25,327 nucleotides of DNA from Limivivens faecihominis (GCF_020686945.1 NZ_JAJEPR010000042.1:1-25327); one strand, 5' to 3'; positions 6,176-14,207 are shown, counted from the stretch's first letter. Program-made: numbers and translations. Notes: generated by a model not told the origin, from the sequence alone.

Positions 6176-7972
6176 ATGGCAGAAAGCAGATTAATCGGCG
6201 GATATCCGGTAATCGGTATCAGACCGACCATCGACGGACGCCGCGGTCCTTTAAAAGTTCGTGAGTCTCTGGAAGACCAGACCATGAATATGGCAAAATC
6301 CGCAGCAAAATTATTTGAGGAGAACATCCGTTATTCCAACGGAGAGCCGGTAAAAGTAGTTATCGCAGACACCACCATCGGACGTGTGGCTGAGAGCGCT
6401 GCCTGTGCTGAGAAATTCCGTAAAGAAGGCGTTGATATCACCCTGACCGTAACTCCCTGCTGGTGCTATGGCGCAGAGACCATGGATATGGATCCCCAGA
6501 CCATCAAAGCTGTATGGGGCTTTAACGGTACTGAGAGACCGGGTGCTGTATATCTGGCATCTGTTCTTGCTACCCACGCACAGAAAGGCCTGCCGGCATT
6601 CGGTATCTATGGCCATGATGTTCAGGAAGCTGACGACACCAGCATTCCCGCAGACGTAGAGGAGAAGCTTCTCCGTTTCGGCCGTGCAGCAGTTGCAGCA
6701 GCTACCATGAGAGGCAAATCCTATCTGCAGATCGGTTCCGTTACCATGGGTATCGGCGGATCCATCATCGATTCTGACTTCATCGAGTCCTACCTGGGCA
6801 TGAGAGTGGAGTCCGTAGACGAGGTAGAGATCATCCGTCGTATGACCGAGGGTATCTATGATGAGAAGGAGTTCCAGAAAGCGCTTGCATGGGCAAAAGA
6901 GAACTGCAAGCTCGGCTTCGATAAGAACCCGGAGTTCCTCCAGAAGAGCGACGAGGAGAAAGAGAAACAGTTCGAGTTCGTTGTAAAGATGGCTGTTATC
7001 GTAAAAGACCTGATGAACGGCAACAAGAACCTGCCGGAAGGCTGCGAGGAAGAGGCTGTCGGCCACAACGCAATCGCAGCTGGTTTCCAGGGACAGAGAC
7101 AGTGGACAGACTTCTATCCGAACGGCGACTTCGCAGAGGCAGTCCTGAATACTTCCTTTGACTGGAACGGTGCCCGTGAGCCGTATATCCTGGCTACCGA
7201 GAACGACGTTCTCAACGGCCTTGGCATGCTGTTCATGAAACTTCTGACCAACCGTGCTCAGATGTTCGCAGATGTCCGCACCTACTGGAGCCCGGAGGCT
7301 GTCAAGAAAGCTACCGGCTACGAGCTTGAGGGCGTTGCAAAAGAGAGCGGCGGCTTCATTCACCTGATCAACTCCGGTGCCTGCTGTCTGGATGCAAGCG
7401 GCGAAGCTAAGGATGAGAATGGCAACGGCGTTATGAAAGAATGGTGGAACGTAACTGAGGAAGACCAGAAGGCTATCCTGGATGCTACCACCTGGAACGC
7501 AGCTGACCTCGGATACTTCCGTGGCGGCGGATACTCCAGCCGTTTCCTGACCACAGCTGAGATGCCGGCTACCATGATCCGTCTGAATCTGGTGAAAGGC
7601 CTTGGCCCGGTTCTGCAGATCGCAGAGGGCTGGACTGTTAAACTGCCGGATGAGGTTTCCGACAAACTCTGGAAACGTACCGACTATACATGGCCCTGCA
7701 CCTGGTTCGCACCGCGCTGCGATGGCAAGGAAGGCCCGTTCAAGACTGCTTACGATGTAATGAACAACTGGGGTGCAAACCATGGCGCTATCAGCTACGG
7801 CCACATCGGTGCAGACCTGATCACCCTTTGCTCCATGCTCCGTATTCCGGTTTCCATGCACAACGTTCCGGTAGAGAAGATCTTCCGTCCGGCTGCCTGG
7901 AACGCATTCGGAATGGACAAAGAGGGCGCAGATTTCAGAGCCTGCAAGAACTATGGTCCGCTGTACAAATAA
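6176..7972 (+). CDS. fucI: L-fucose isomerase
   Basis: Interconverts L-fucose and L-fuculose (also D-arabinose and D-ribulose) in the cytoplasm, with Mn2+. The protein is 598 residues, close to E. coli FucI (591). Metal-binding residues known in the E. coli enzyme are matched by E342 (LATENDVLNGLG), D366 (FADVRTYW) and H543 (SYGHIGADLITL). The N-terminal signature IGIRPTIDGRRGPLKVRE is clear. The ATG at 6176 is chosen because GGAGG sits 9-10 bases upstream; an in-frame ATG at 6161 overlaps that site. Codon use is strongly biased (many GAG, CTG, ATC, GCA), suggesting high expression. Neither fuculokinase nor fuculose-phosphate aldolase is present nearby, so the rest of the pathway must lie elsewhere. 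The divergent AraC gene is the probable regulator. Confidence 0.97.
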   Translation: MAESRLIGGYPVIGIRPTIDGRRGPLKVRESLEDQTMNMAKSAAKLFEENIRYSNGEPVKVVIADTTIGRVAESAACAEKFRKEGVDITLTVTPCWCYGAETMDMDPQTIKAVWGFNGTERPGAVYLASVLATHAQKGLPAFGIYGHDVQEADDTSIPADVEEKLLRFGRAAVAAATMRGKSYLQIGSVTMGIGGSIIDSDFIESYLGMRVESVDEVEIIRRMTEGIYDEKEFQKALAWAKENCKLGFDKNPEFLQKSDEEKEKQFEFVVKMAVIVKDLMNGNKNLPEGCEEEAVGHNAIAAGFQGQRQWTDFYPNGDFAEAVLNTSFDWNGAREPYILATENDVLNGLGMLFMKLLTNRAQMFADVRTYWSPEAVKKATGYELEGVAKESGGFIHLINSGACCLDASGEAKDENGNGVMKEWWNVTEEDQKAILDATTWNAADLGYFRGGGYSSRFLTTAEMPATMIRLNLVKGLGPVLQIAEGWTVKLPDEVSDKLWKRTDYTWPCTWFAPRCDGKEGPFKTAYDVMNNWGANHGAISYGHIGADLITLCSMLRIPVSMHNVPVEKIFRPAAWNAFGMDKEGADFRACKNYGPLYK

Positions 7973-7986
7973 TTATTGAAAATGAG

Positions 7987-8032
7987 AACTGCCGTCCGGG
8001 GTGTGGAAACCTTGGGCGGCAGTTTTACTTTG
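7987..8032 (+). terminator. Terminator after fucI
   Basis: AACTGCCGTCC (7987-7997) pairs with GGGCGGCAGTT (8014-8024), with one G-U pair and a 16-base loop, followed by TTACTTT. The U-tract is mediocre. Confidence 0.7.
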
Positions 8033-8038
8033 GAGAGA

Positions 8039-8075
8039 AAAAGAGCTTCCGGCGCTGATGGCTGGAAGCTCTTTT
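8039..8075. terminator. Second hairpin, terminator for the leftward 54-aa gene (possibly bidirectional)
   Basis: AAAAGAGCTTCCGGC (8039-8053) pairs with GCTGGAAGCTCTTTT (8061-8075), with one G-U pair and a 7-base loop. A-rich sequence on the left gives a U-tail for leftward transcripts, and TTTT on the right backs up fucI termination. Confidence 0.8.
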
Positions 8076-8090
8076 GGGTGATGAATTAAA

Positions 8091-8255
8091 TCAGCAGGAC
8101 AGAATGTTTTTGGCGTCCTTTACATAATTGTCCACGTCCTCTTTCGTGATGACCTTCTGGGAATCCCAGCGGCAGGGGTGTCCCACACCCAGGACCCGGC
8201 GTTCTTTGCGGTAATATTCCTCTACTTCTTTGGATTCAAAATGCAGTTCTGCCAT
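8091..8255 (-). CDS. Small conserved-looking protein, 54 aa
   Basis: The reverse-strand frame runs from ATG at 8255 to TGA at 8093-8091. AAAGGAGAT lies 9 bases before the ATG, and a good terminator follows 15 bases past the stop. The product begins MAELHFESKEVEEYYRKERR and continues with LGVGHPCRWDSQ and KVITKEDVDNYVKDAKNIL. It is soluble, charged and predicted largely helical, with Cys residues in GHPCRW and at the C-terminal end. The well-formed translation and termination signals argue for a real gene. I do not recognise the family. It is transcribed against fucI and away from the NfeD/SPFH pair. Confidence 0.7.
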   Translation of the reverse strand: MAELHFESKEVEEYYRKERRVLGVGHPCRWDSQKVITKEDVDNYVKDAKNILSC

Positions 8256-8355
8256 AATACCCATCTCCTTTGAAAAAATCCCCCGTTGATAAGTGGTGAA
8301 TAGTTATATTTTATCACCGTTGACGGAAATTGGAAAGATATTTTTGCGCGTTCAG

Positions 8356-8384
8356 TTGTAATTTATCAGAAAATATAGTAGAAT
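8356..8384 (+). promoter_or_regulatory. Sigma-A promoter for the NfeD/SPFH pair
   Basis: TTGTAA (8356-8361), 17 bases, TAGAAT (8379-8384), about 38 bases before the ATG at 8423. Confidence 0.6.
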
Positions 8385-8422
8385 CAATATAACTTCTGCA
8401 AAGCAGAGAGAGGAGGAGAAAA

Positions 8423-8854
8423 ATGGAAACAACGTCCATCTGCTGGCTGGCAGTGTTTGTTCTGCTGATTGTGATCGAGCTTGCGACCATGGGGCTGACA
8501 ACGATTTGGTTTGCCGGCGGCGCCGTGGCGGGATTTATCGCCTCCATGCTCGGTGCAAACGTAGTGATTCAGGCAGTCGTATTCTTTGTGGTGTCGATTG
8601 TGCTTCTGATCTTCACCAGACCCTTTGCCGTGCGGTATATCAATTCCAACAAGACAAAGACAAACATCGACGGCCTCATCGGTCAGGAGGCTCTGGTGCT
8701 GGAGGAGATCAACAACATCCGGGAGACCGGCTGTGCCCGTCTGGAAGGGAAAGAGTGGACCGCCAGAAGTGTGGATGATACCGTGATCCCCGCAGATACT
8801 GTAGTGATTGTGGAGCGGATCGAGGGTGTCAAGCTGATCGTAAAAACAAAATAG
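8423..8854 (+). CDS. NfeD-family membrane protein
   Basis: 143 residues. Two to three hydrophobic segments (about 5-24, 28-44 and 46-65, the last ending VVSIVLLIFTRPFAVRY) precede a soluble OB-fold domain (about 80-142: NIDGLIGQEALVLEEINN, then GCARLEGKEWTARS, VIPADTVVIVERIEGVKLIV). The Gly at GxEW and the terminal IEG-x-KLxV strand are the usual marks of the NfeD C-terminal domain. This is the short form without the ClpP-like protease domain. The ribosome binding site GGAGGAG is strong. It lies 12 bases upstream of the SPFH gene; NfeD and SPFH proteins are commonly encoded together and interact in the membrane, probably in membrane microdomain organisation or quality control. Confidence 0.9.
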   Translation: METTSICWLAVFVLLIVIELATMGLTTIWFAGGAVAGFIASMLGANVVIQAVVFFVVSIVLLIFTRPFAVRYINSNKTKTNIDGLIGQEALVLEEINNIRETGCARLEGKEWTARSVDDTVIPADTVVIVERIEGVKLIVKTK

Positions 8855-8866
8855 GAGGAGTAAATT

Positions 8867-9811
8867 ATGAATGAAGCGTTGATAGGATCGATTCTCATTG
8901 CGATTGTTTTGATCGTAATTCTTATGATTCTGGTTTCCTGTATCAAAATTGTCCCCCAGGCCACAGCCATGGTTGTGGAGCGTCTGGGCGGCTACAAATG
9001 TACCTGGTCCGTAGGCCTTCATGTGAAAGCGCCCTTTATCGACCGGGTGGCAAAACGGGTGATTTTAAAAGAGCAGGTTGTGGATTTCGCTCCTCAGCCC
9101 GTTATCACGAAGGATAATGTAACGATGCGGATCGATACGGTTGTCTTTTTCCAGATCACCGATCCGAAGCTTTTCGCCTATGGTGTGGAAAATCCCATCA
9201 TGGCCATTGAAAACCTGACAGCCACCACCCTCCGAAACATCATCGGAGATCTGGAGCTGGACCAGACCCTGACTTCCCGCGAGACCATTAACACGAAGAT
9301 GCGCGCCTCTCTTGACATTGCCACCGATCCCTGGGGCATCAAGGTAAACCGTGTGGAGCTGAAAAATATCATCCCGCCGGCTGCGATCCAGGATGCGATG
9401 GAGAAGCAGATGAAGGCAGAGCGTGAACGCCGTGAGGCTATTCTGAAGGCCGAAGGTGAGAAGAAGTCCACGATCCTGGTGGCGGAAGGTAAGAAAGAAT
9501 CTGCCATCCTGGATGCAGAGGCTGAGAAGCAGGCAGCCATCCTGAAGGCGGAGGCCCAGAAAGAGAAGATGATCCGCGAGGCAGAAGGTCAGGCGGAGGC
9601 CATCCTCAAAGTGCAGCAGGCAAACGCCGACGGTATCCGTTTCCTGAAAGAGGCCGGAGCCGACGAGTCCGTACTGGCTCTCAAGAGCCTGGAGGCCTGG
9701 GCAAAGGTAGCTGACGGCAAGGCGACGAAGATCATCATTCCCTCCGAGATCCAAAATGTGGCAGGGCTGGTGAAATCCGTAAGCGAGATCGCAAAAGATA
9801 CAGTAGAATAA
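8867..9811 (+). CDS. SPFH/Band 7 (stomatin-like) membrane protein
   Basis: 314 residues. A single N-terminal membrane segment (about 5-25) is followed by the SPFH domain (about 27-185), with IVPQATAMVVERLGGYKCTW, KEQVVDFAPQPVITKDNVT and the stomatin-type end PWGIKVNRVELKNIIPP. A long charged coiled coil comes next (about 190-250), made of 11-residue-like Ala/Glu/Lys repeats (AILKAEGEKKS, AILDAEAEKQA, AILKAEAQKEK), and then a conserved C-terminal helix ending in IIIPSEIQNVAGLVKSV. It forms large oligomers on the membrane in known relatives such as QmcA and stomatin. It is paired with the NfeD gene just upstream and ends in the terminator at 9819-9847. Confidence 0.93.
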   Translation: MNEALIGSILIAIVLIVILMILVSCIKIVPQATAMVVERLGGYKCTWSVGLHVKAPFIDRVAKRVILKEQVVDFAPQPVITKDNVTMRIDTVVFFQITDPKLFAYGVENPIMAIENLTATTLRNIIGDLELDQTLTSRETINTKMRASLDIATDPWGIKVNRVELKNIIPPAAIQDAMEKQMKAERERREAILKAEGEKKSTILVAEGKKESAILDAEAEKQAAILKAEAQKEKMIREAEGQAEAILKVQQANADGIRFLKEAGADESVLALKSLEAWAKVADGKATKIIIPSEIQNVAGLVKSVSEIAKDTVE

Positions 9812-9818
9812 AAGATAA

Positions 9819-9847
9819 GGACGCTCAAGAAATTGAGCGTTCTTTTT
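9819..9847 (+). terminator. Terminator after the SPFH gene
   Basis: GGACGCTCAA (9819-9828), GAAA loop, TTGAGCGTTC (9833-9842), then TTTTT. It has a GNRA-type tetraloop and one G-U pair. Confidence 0.88.
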
Positions 9848-9849
9848 AT

Positions 9850-9891
9850 GTTCAGCGCATTAGGCCACAGGTAGTTGCTTATGCGCTGAAC
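9850..9891 (+). repeat. Perfect 11-bp inverted repeat with 20-base loop ahead of argF
   Basis: GTTCAGCGCAT (9850-9860) and ATGCGCTGAAC (9881-9891) pair fully around the loop TAGGCCACAGGTAGTTGCTT. It begins 2 bases after the previous U-tract and ends 12 bases before the argF -35 box. No U-tail follows, so it is not a plain terminator. It could be an operator, a site for a site-specific recombinase, or a dispersed repeat element. Confidence 0.6.
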
Positions 9892-9903
9892 TGGTAAAAA
9901 TAC

Positions 9904-9932
9904 TTTACGAACCTTCAAAAACGCGGTATGAT
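9904..9932 (+). promoter_or_regulatory. Candidate argF promoter
   Basis: TTTACG (9904-9909), 17 bases, TATGAT (9927-9932), about 38 bases before the start codon at 9970. Confidence 0.6.
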
Positions 9933-9969
9933 AAAACATCATATCCGATATCAGAAAGGAACGATTATC

Positions 9970-10959
9970 ATGAATTTAAAAGGCCGTAATTTTTTGACAT
10001 TAAAAGATTTTACACCGGAAGAGATCGAGTACCTCATCGACCTTTCCGCTGAACTGAAAGCAAAGAAAAAACAGGGCGTCGTAGACCAGCGTTTCCTGGG
10101 CAAAAACGTGGCTCTGATTTTTGAGAAGACCAGTACGAGAACCCGCTGCTCCTTCGAGGTAGCCGCTCATGATCTCGGCATGGGAACGACTTATCTGGAT
10201 CCCAAAGGCTCTCAGATCGGAAAGAAAGAGAGCATTCCCGACACCGCAAGAGTTCTCGGAAGAATGTATGACGGTATAGAGTACCGCGGTTACGGCCAGG
10301 AGATCGTCGAGAGCCTGGCAGAGCACGCAGGCGTGCCGGTATGGAATGGTCTGACTAACGAGTATCATCCGACCCAGATGCTGGCGGACATGCTGACCAT
10401 CCGTGAGCATTTCGGCCATCTGAAAGGCATCAAGCTGGTATACATGGGCGACGCACGCTACAACATGGGAAATTCTCTGATGATCGTCTGCAGCAAACTG
10501 GGTCTTGACTTTGTGGCCTGCACCTCCAGAAAATATTTCCCGAACGAGGAGCTCGTAAAACAGTGTGAAGAGTACGCCAAGGCTTCCGGAGCCACCATCA
10601 CTCTTACCGAGGATGTGAAAGAGGGCACCAAGGGCGCCGATGTCATTTATACCGACGTCTGGGTATCCATGGGCGAGCCCGACGAGGTATGGGCAGAGCG
10701 TATCCATGACCTGACCCCGTACAAAGTTACGGCTGACGTCATGAAAAATGCCGGCGAGCAGGCCATTTTCCTGCACTGTCTCCCGGCCTTTCACGACCTC
10801 AAGACCCAGATCGGAAAAGAGATGGGCGAGCGCTTCAACCTCACCGATATGGAAGTGACCGACGAGGTATTCGAGTCTGCCCAGTCCAAGGTATTCGACG
10901 AGGCAGAGAACCGGATGCACACAATTAAAGCAGTGATGGTAGCCACCCTCGGGGAGTGA
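9970..10959 (+). CDS. argF: Ornithine carbamoyltransferase
   Basis: Transfers the carbamoyl group of carbamoyl phosphate to ornithine, giving citrulline, in arginine synthesis (or in reverse in the arginine deiminase pathway). 329 residues, normal for the family. Carbamoyl-phosphate site STRTR (55-59, in FEKTSTRTRCSFE), HPTQ (133-136, in EYHPTQMLAD), ornithine-side motifs DVWVSMGE (229-236) and HCLPAF (269-274) are all intact. The ATG at 9970 is preceded by AAAGGA; an upstream in-frame ATG at 9928 lies inside the promoter -10 box and cannot be the start. No other arg or arc genes are near, so an anabolic or catabolic role cannot be decided from context; the symbol argF assumes the anabolic one. 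Confidence 0.95.
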   Translation: MNLKGRNFLTLKDFTPEEIEYLIDLSAELKAKKKQGVVDQRFLGKNVALIFEKTSTRTRCSFEVAAHDLGMGTTYLDPKGSQIGKKESIPDTARVLGRMYDGIEYRGYGQEIVESLAEHAGVPVWNGLTNEYHPTQMLADMLTIREHFGHLKGIKLVYMGDARYNMGNSLMIVCSKLGLDFVACTSRKYFPNEELVKQCEEYAKASGATITLTEDVKEGTKGADVIYTDVWVSMGEPDEVWAERIHDLTPYKVTADVMKNAGEQAIFLHCLPAFHDLKTQIGKEMGERFNLTDMEVTDEVFESAQSKVFDEAENRMHTIKAVMVATLGE

Positions 10960-10963
10960 TGGA

Positions 10964-11236
10964 ATGAAAAACAGAAAAAACAGCAGTACCGGCGATCTGG
11001 AAGCGGTTTCTCTCGTTGCGGGAGTGATTCTGGTTCTCTGCTTTGGCATGATGATCTTTGATCTGGAGGCCGCGCCGGTCTTTATGACGCTGGTCATCGC
11101 CATGGGCGTGATCATGAACGGAACAGCGGCGCTGGAACGTTTCTACAGAGAAAAGACCGTATCGGCGATCTTTTTTACAGCGGTGTCCGTGGTGCTTCTG
11201 CTGCTCTTTGTGCTGCGTCTGTTTTGGCGGGGTTAA
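10964..11236 (+). CDS. Small three-helix membrane protein, 90 aa
   Basis: It starts 4 bases after the argF stop, with GGAGTGATGGA as a possible ribosome binding site overlapping the argF end, so it is probably co-transcribed with argF. Three hydrophobic segments are visible: about 15-33 (SLVAGVILVLCFGMMIF), 37-56 (PVFMTLVIAMGVIMNGTAAL) and 65-87 (SAIFFTAVSVVLLLLFVLRLFW). The basic N-terminus suggests it is cytoplasmic. There is no catalytic motif and I do not recognise the family. Its tight spacing to argF upstream and birA downstream shows only operon membership, not a shared pathway. Confidence 0.75.
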   Translation: MKNRKNSSTGDLEAVSLVAGVILVLCFGMMIFDLEAAPVFMTLVIAMGVIMNGTAALERFYREKTVSAIFFTAVSVVLLLLFVLRLFWRG

Positions 11237-11242
11237 GGATTT

Positions 11243-12223
11243 ATGAAAAGTAAAATTTTGGAGATCCTCCGGAACAAGGATACCTATGTATCCGGACAGG
11301 AGCTTTCCGAGCGATTCGGGGTTTCCCGGACCGCAGTCTGGAAGGCCATTCATCAGCTGGAGGAGGAAGGATACCGCATCGAAGCGGTTCCAAGGAAGGG
11401 CTATCATATGGTTGAAACACCGGATGTTGTCTGCAAAGAAGAGATTTTAAGCCTTCTGGAGACCAAATGGGCAGGAAGGAATCTGGTCTATCTGGAGACC
11501 GTGGATTCCACCAATGATCTGGCGAAAAAACTGGCAGATCAGGGAGCGCCAGAGGGTACCCTGGTGGTGGCCGATGAGCAGACCGGAGGAAAAGGCCGCC
11601 GGGGCCGCGCCTGGTGTACGCCGAAAGGCAGCGCCATCGCGATGACAATCGTTCTCAGGCCGGATATCCGCCCGGAGCTGGCCTCTATGGTGACGCTGGT
11701 TATGGGACTTTCTGTGGCGAAAGCCATTGAGAGCCTCTATCCCGTTTCCGTGGGAATCAAATGGCCCAACGATGTGGTGGTCAACGGCAAAAAGATCTGC
11801 GGCATTCTGACAGAGATGAGCGCGGAGATGACCGGCATCCACTATCTGGTTATCGGTACGGGCATCAACACGAACGTGGAAGAGTTTCCTGAGGAGATTC
11901 AGTCTGTGGCCACTTCCCTCATCAAAGAACTGGGAGAAAAGGTCAACCGGGCGGAACTCATCGCTGCCTGCCTGAAATATTTTGAAGAGTATTACGAAAA
12001 ATATATCGCCGCCGGCAATCTGGCACCCTTAAAGGAGGATTACGAGGCCCTGCTTCTGAACCGGAACAACAAAGTCCGGGTGCTGGAGCCAAATCATGAA
12101 TACACCGGCCTTTCTCTGGGCATCAATGAAGACGGAGAGCTTCTGGTGGAAAAAGAGGACGGCACCGTGACGGCCGTCTATGCAGGAGAGGTGTCCGTCC
12201 GCGGCGTTTACGGATACGTTTAA
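11243..12223 (+). CDS. birA: Biotin-protein ligase and biotin operon repressor (two-domain BirA)
   Basis: 326 residues. An N-terminal winged helix-turn-helix (about 1-58: VSGQELSERFGVSRTAVWKA, then YRIEAVPRKGYHM) makes this the regulatory class of biotin ligase. The catalytic domain carries the biotinyl-AMP loop GGKGRRGRAW (115-124) and KWPNDVVVNGKKICGIL (173-189). The C-terminal SH3-like domain (about 275-326) ends TAVYAGEVSVRGVYGY. It activates biotin as biotinyl-5'-AMP, attaches it to carboxylase subunits, and as a dimer represses biotin genes. It lies 6 bases after the small membrane gene, in the same rightward run. No biotin synthesis or acetyl-CoA carboxylase gene is in the window. Confidence 0.96.
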   Translation: MKSKILEILRNKDTYVSGQELSERFGVSRTAVWKAIHQLEEEGYRIEAVPRKGYHMVETPDVVCKEEILSLLETKWAGRNLVYLETVDSTNDLAKKLADQGAPEGTLVVADEQTGGKGRRGRAWCTPKGSAIAMTIVLRPDIRPELASMVTLVMGLSVAKAIESLYPVSVGIKWPNDVVVNGKKICGILTEMSAEMTGIHYLVIGTGINTNVEEFPEEIQSVATSLIKELGEKVNRAELIAACLKYFEEYYEKYIAAGNLAPLKEDYEALLLNRNNKVRVLEPNHEYTGLSLGINEDGELLVEKEDGTVTAVYAGEVSVRGVYGYV

Positions 12224-12246
12224 AGAAAAATCGGAGAGTTTTATCT

Positions 12247-12588
12247 ATGGAAGAAACAAAAAATGTCGTTTTGTGCGCGGCCAGCGCCTACGAGGAAAAA
12301 TATTATTTGAATCCCGGCTTCAAGGCACTGCCGGAGAATATCAAGAAAGAATTACAGATTTTATGCGTGCTTTACACCCACAAGGTCGGGGGCATTCTGC
12401 TCCTGGAGTTTGACGAGGGCGGAAGCCTCATCTTCCGCACGGAAGCCAAGGAAAATGATTTTGCCTATGACGAGGTGGGAAGCGTTCTGGAGATCAAATC
12501 CATTCAGCGGGAAAAAAGAGAACTCCTGGAAGAACTGGAAATGTTCTACAAGGTTGTATTTTTAGGGGAAAGCTATGAAGACGCTTAA
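12247..12588 (+). CDS. Conserved short protein, 113 aa (possibly DUF6145)
   Basis: A soluble protein with the start MEETKNVVLCAASAYEEKYY, a central IKKELQILCVLYTHKVGGIL, a strand-rich LLLEFDEGGSLIFRTEA and an acidic C-terminal helix. GGAGAG lies 8-9 bases upstream of the ATG. It overlaps the dusB start by 14 bases, which points to translational coupling. From memory it resembles proteins listed as DUF6145 in Lachnospiraceae, but I cannot confirm that here. No enzyme motif is seen. A role linked to tRNA modification would be a guess from position only. Confidence 0.75.
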   Translation: MEETKNVVLCAASAYEEKYYLNPGFKALPENIKKELQILCVLYTHKVGGILLLEFDEGGSLIFRTEAKENDFAYDEVGSVLEIKSIQREKRELLEELEMFYKVVFLGESYEDA

Positions 12589-13537
12589 AATCGGAAATAT
12601 CGAACTGCCGAATCTCTGCGTCCTGGCTCCCATGGCCGGGGTAACGGATCTTCCCTTCCGTCTCCTCTGCCGGGAGCAGGGCGCAGGTCTTTTGTGTATG
12701 GAAATGGTCAGTGCCAAAGCCATTTCCTACCATAACAAAAATACGATTGCACTCTTAAAGATTGCTCCAGGAGAAAATCCCGTGGCTCTTCAGCTCTTTG
12801 GCTCTGAGCCTGAGCTGATGGCGGAGGTGGCGGCTTCGATTGAGGATCTGCCCTTTGATATCCTGGATATCAACATGGGCTGTCCGGTGCCGAAGATCGT
12901 CAACAACGGCGAAGGCTCCGCCCTCATGAAAGATCCCGCCCTTGCGGGAAAAATCGTGGAGAGTATCACGAAGGCCATCAAAAAGCCCGTGACCGTGAAG
13001 ATCCGGAAAGGATTTACCGAGGACAGCGTCAACGCCGTGGAGATGGCGAAACGCCTGGAAGCCTCCGGAGCGGCTGCCATCGCCGTTCATGGCAGGACGA
13101 GGGAGCAGTATTATTCCGGTAAAGCGGACTGGGAGATCATCAGCCAGGTGAAAGAGGCGGTTTCCGTTCCGGTCATTGGAAACGGCGACGTGGATTCCCC
13201 GGAAAAAGCGAAGGCACTACTCGATGAGACGGGCTGCGACGGCATCATGATCGGCCGGGCCGCTGAAGGGGATCCCTGGATTTTCAAACGGGTGAACCAT
13301 TATCTTGAGACCGGAGAACTTCTGCCTCTGCCCACCAGGGAGGAACGCCGGGAGATGATTCTCCGCCATGCGAAAATGCAGCTGGATGAAAAAGGGGAAA
13401 ACTGCGGCATGCGGGAGATGCGGAAGCATGTGGCTTGGTATACGGCGGGGCTGCCCCATTCGGCGAGACTCCGTGGCATGGTGGGAGAGATCAGTACCTA
13501 CCATGATCTGGAAGTCCTGCTGGAAAAATACCTGTAA
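12575..13537 (+). CDS. dusB: tRNA-dihydrouridine synthase (DusB family)
   Basis: An FMN-dependent enzyme that reduces uridines in the tRNA D-loop. 320 residues with the full motif set: LAPMAGVTDLPFRLLCRE (17-34), MEMVSAKAI, LQLFGSEPE, the catalytic cysteine C103 in NMGCPVPKIVNNGEGSALM, VKIRKGF, AVHGRTREQYYSGKADW, IGNGDV and GCDGIMIGRAAEGDPWIF (FMN phosphate site). The C-terminal helical tRNA-binding part is complete. GGGGAAAG upstream serves as the ribosome binding site inside the preceding gene. The end is followed by short hairpins (for instance ATGCGC/GCGCAT at 13561-13579) without a convincing U-tract, so termination there is unclear. Confidence 0.95.
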   Translation: MKTLKIGNIELPNLCVLAPMAGVTDLPFRLLCREQGAGLLCMEMVSAKAISYHNKNTIALLKIAPGENPVALQLFGSEPELMAEVAASIEDLPFDILDINMGCPVPKIVNNGEGSALMKDPALAGKIVESITKAIKKPVTVKIRKGFTEDSVNAVEMAKRLEASGAAAIAVHGRTREQYYSGKADWEIISQVKEAVSVPVIGNGDVDSPEKAKALLDETGCDGIMIGRAAEGDPWIFKRVNHYLETGELLPLPTREERREMILRHAKMQLDEKGENCGMREMRKHVAWYTAGLPHSARLRGMVGEISTYHDLEVLLEKYL

Positions 13538-13585
13538 AAGAGCCAAAAAAGGCTGGAATAATGCGCTTTCCAGGCGCATAGAATC

Positions 13586-13614
13586 TTGACAAGGCAGGAG
13601 TGATAGTTTATAAT
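13586..13614 (+). promoter_or_regulatory. Consensus sigma-A promoter for greA-lysS
   Basis: TTGACA (13586-13591), exactly 17 bases, TATAAT (13609-13614): a perfect match at both boxes. Transcription would start near 13621, leaving a leader of about 105 bases before greA in which I see no strong structure. Confidence 0.9.
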
Positions 13615-13727
13615 ACTGTGATTGACTGCAGGCGTACTTGATCAGTGAGGAGAGACGGCTGTCTTTCTTCTATGTATGCCGGTTAAGAGTTGACAGAAAT
13701 GGGAAATTTGGAAAGGGTGCAATAGAG

Positions 13728-14207
13728 ATGGAAGAAAAAAAGAATTTGCTGACCTACGAAGGTTTAAAAGCTCTGGAAGATGAGCTTCATGATTTAAAAG
13801 TAAACCGCAGAAAAGAAGTAGCAGGAAAGATCAAGGAGGCCCGCGAGCAGGGAGACCTCTCCGAGAACGCCGAGTACGACGCAGCAAAAGACGAGCAGCG
13901 CGACATCGAGGCAAGAATCGAGCAGATCGAGAAAATCCTGAAAAATGCGGAAGTTGTAGTAGAAGAAGATGTGGATCTGGACAAAGTCAGCATCGGCTGT
14001 ACCGTAAAGGTTCTGGACGAAGAGTTTGACGAGGAGCTGGAGTTCAAGATCGTAGGTTCCTCCGAGGCAAACAGCCTGCAGGGCAAGATCTCAAACGAGT
14101 CTCCCGTAGGAAAAGCCCTCATCGGCAAAAAGACCGGCGACGAGATCAGCGTAGAGACCCAGGCCGGTGAGATGAAGTATCAGATTTTAGGAATTCAGAG
14201 ATCATAA
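13728..14207 (+). CDS. greA: Transcription elongation factor GreA
   Basis: 159 residues, the normal length. Residues 1-75 form the antiparallel coiled coil that enters the RNA polymerase secondary channel, with the conserved acidic tip in EQGDLSENAEYDAAKDEQ. The C-terminal FKBP-like domain ends with PVGKALIGKKTGDEISVET and a typical final strand. It restarts backtracked polymerase by stimulating transcript cleavage. The ATG at 13728 is chosen because the domain starts there (MEEKKNLLTYEGLKALEDEL) and AAAGGGTG precedes it; the frame is open 30 codons further up but those codons are untranslated leader. lysS follows 12 bases after the stop codon, a pairing common in Firmicutes. Confidence 0.95.
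   Translation: MEEKKNLLTYEGLKALEDELHDLKVNRRKEVAGKIKEAREQGDLSENAEYDAAKDEQRDIEARIEQIEKILKNAEVVVEEDVDLDKVSIGCTVKVLDEEFDEELEFKIVGSSEANSLQGKISNESPVGKALIGKKTGDEISVETQAGEMKYQILGIQRS

Noticed and set aside
6311..7861. A 516-codon open frame on the reverse strand within fucI
   Set aside because: It is a shadow of the strongly biased codon use of fucI; its translation is Cys/His/Ser-rich with no domain pattern, and fucI itself is unmistakable.
10000..11115. A 371-codon reverse-strand frame opposite argF
   Set aside because: Antisense shadow of argF and the next gene, with no ribosome binding site and an improbable composition.
13561..13579. Terminator after dusB
   Set aside because: The 6-bp stem ATGCGC/GCGCAT has no U-tract; termination there is not supported.
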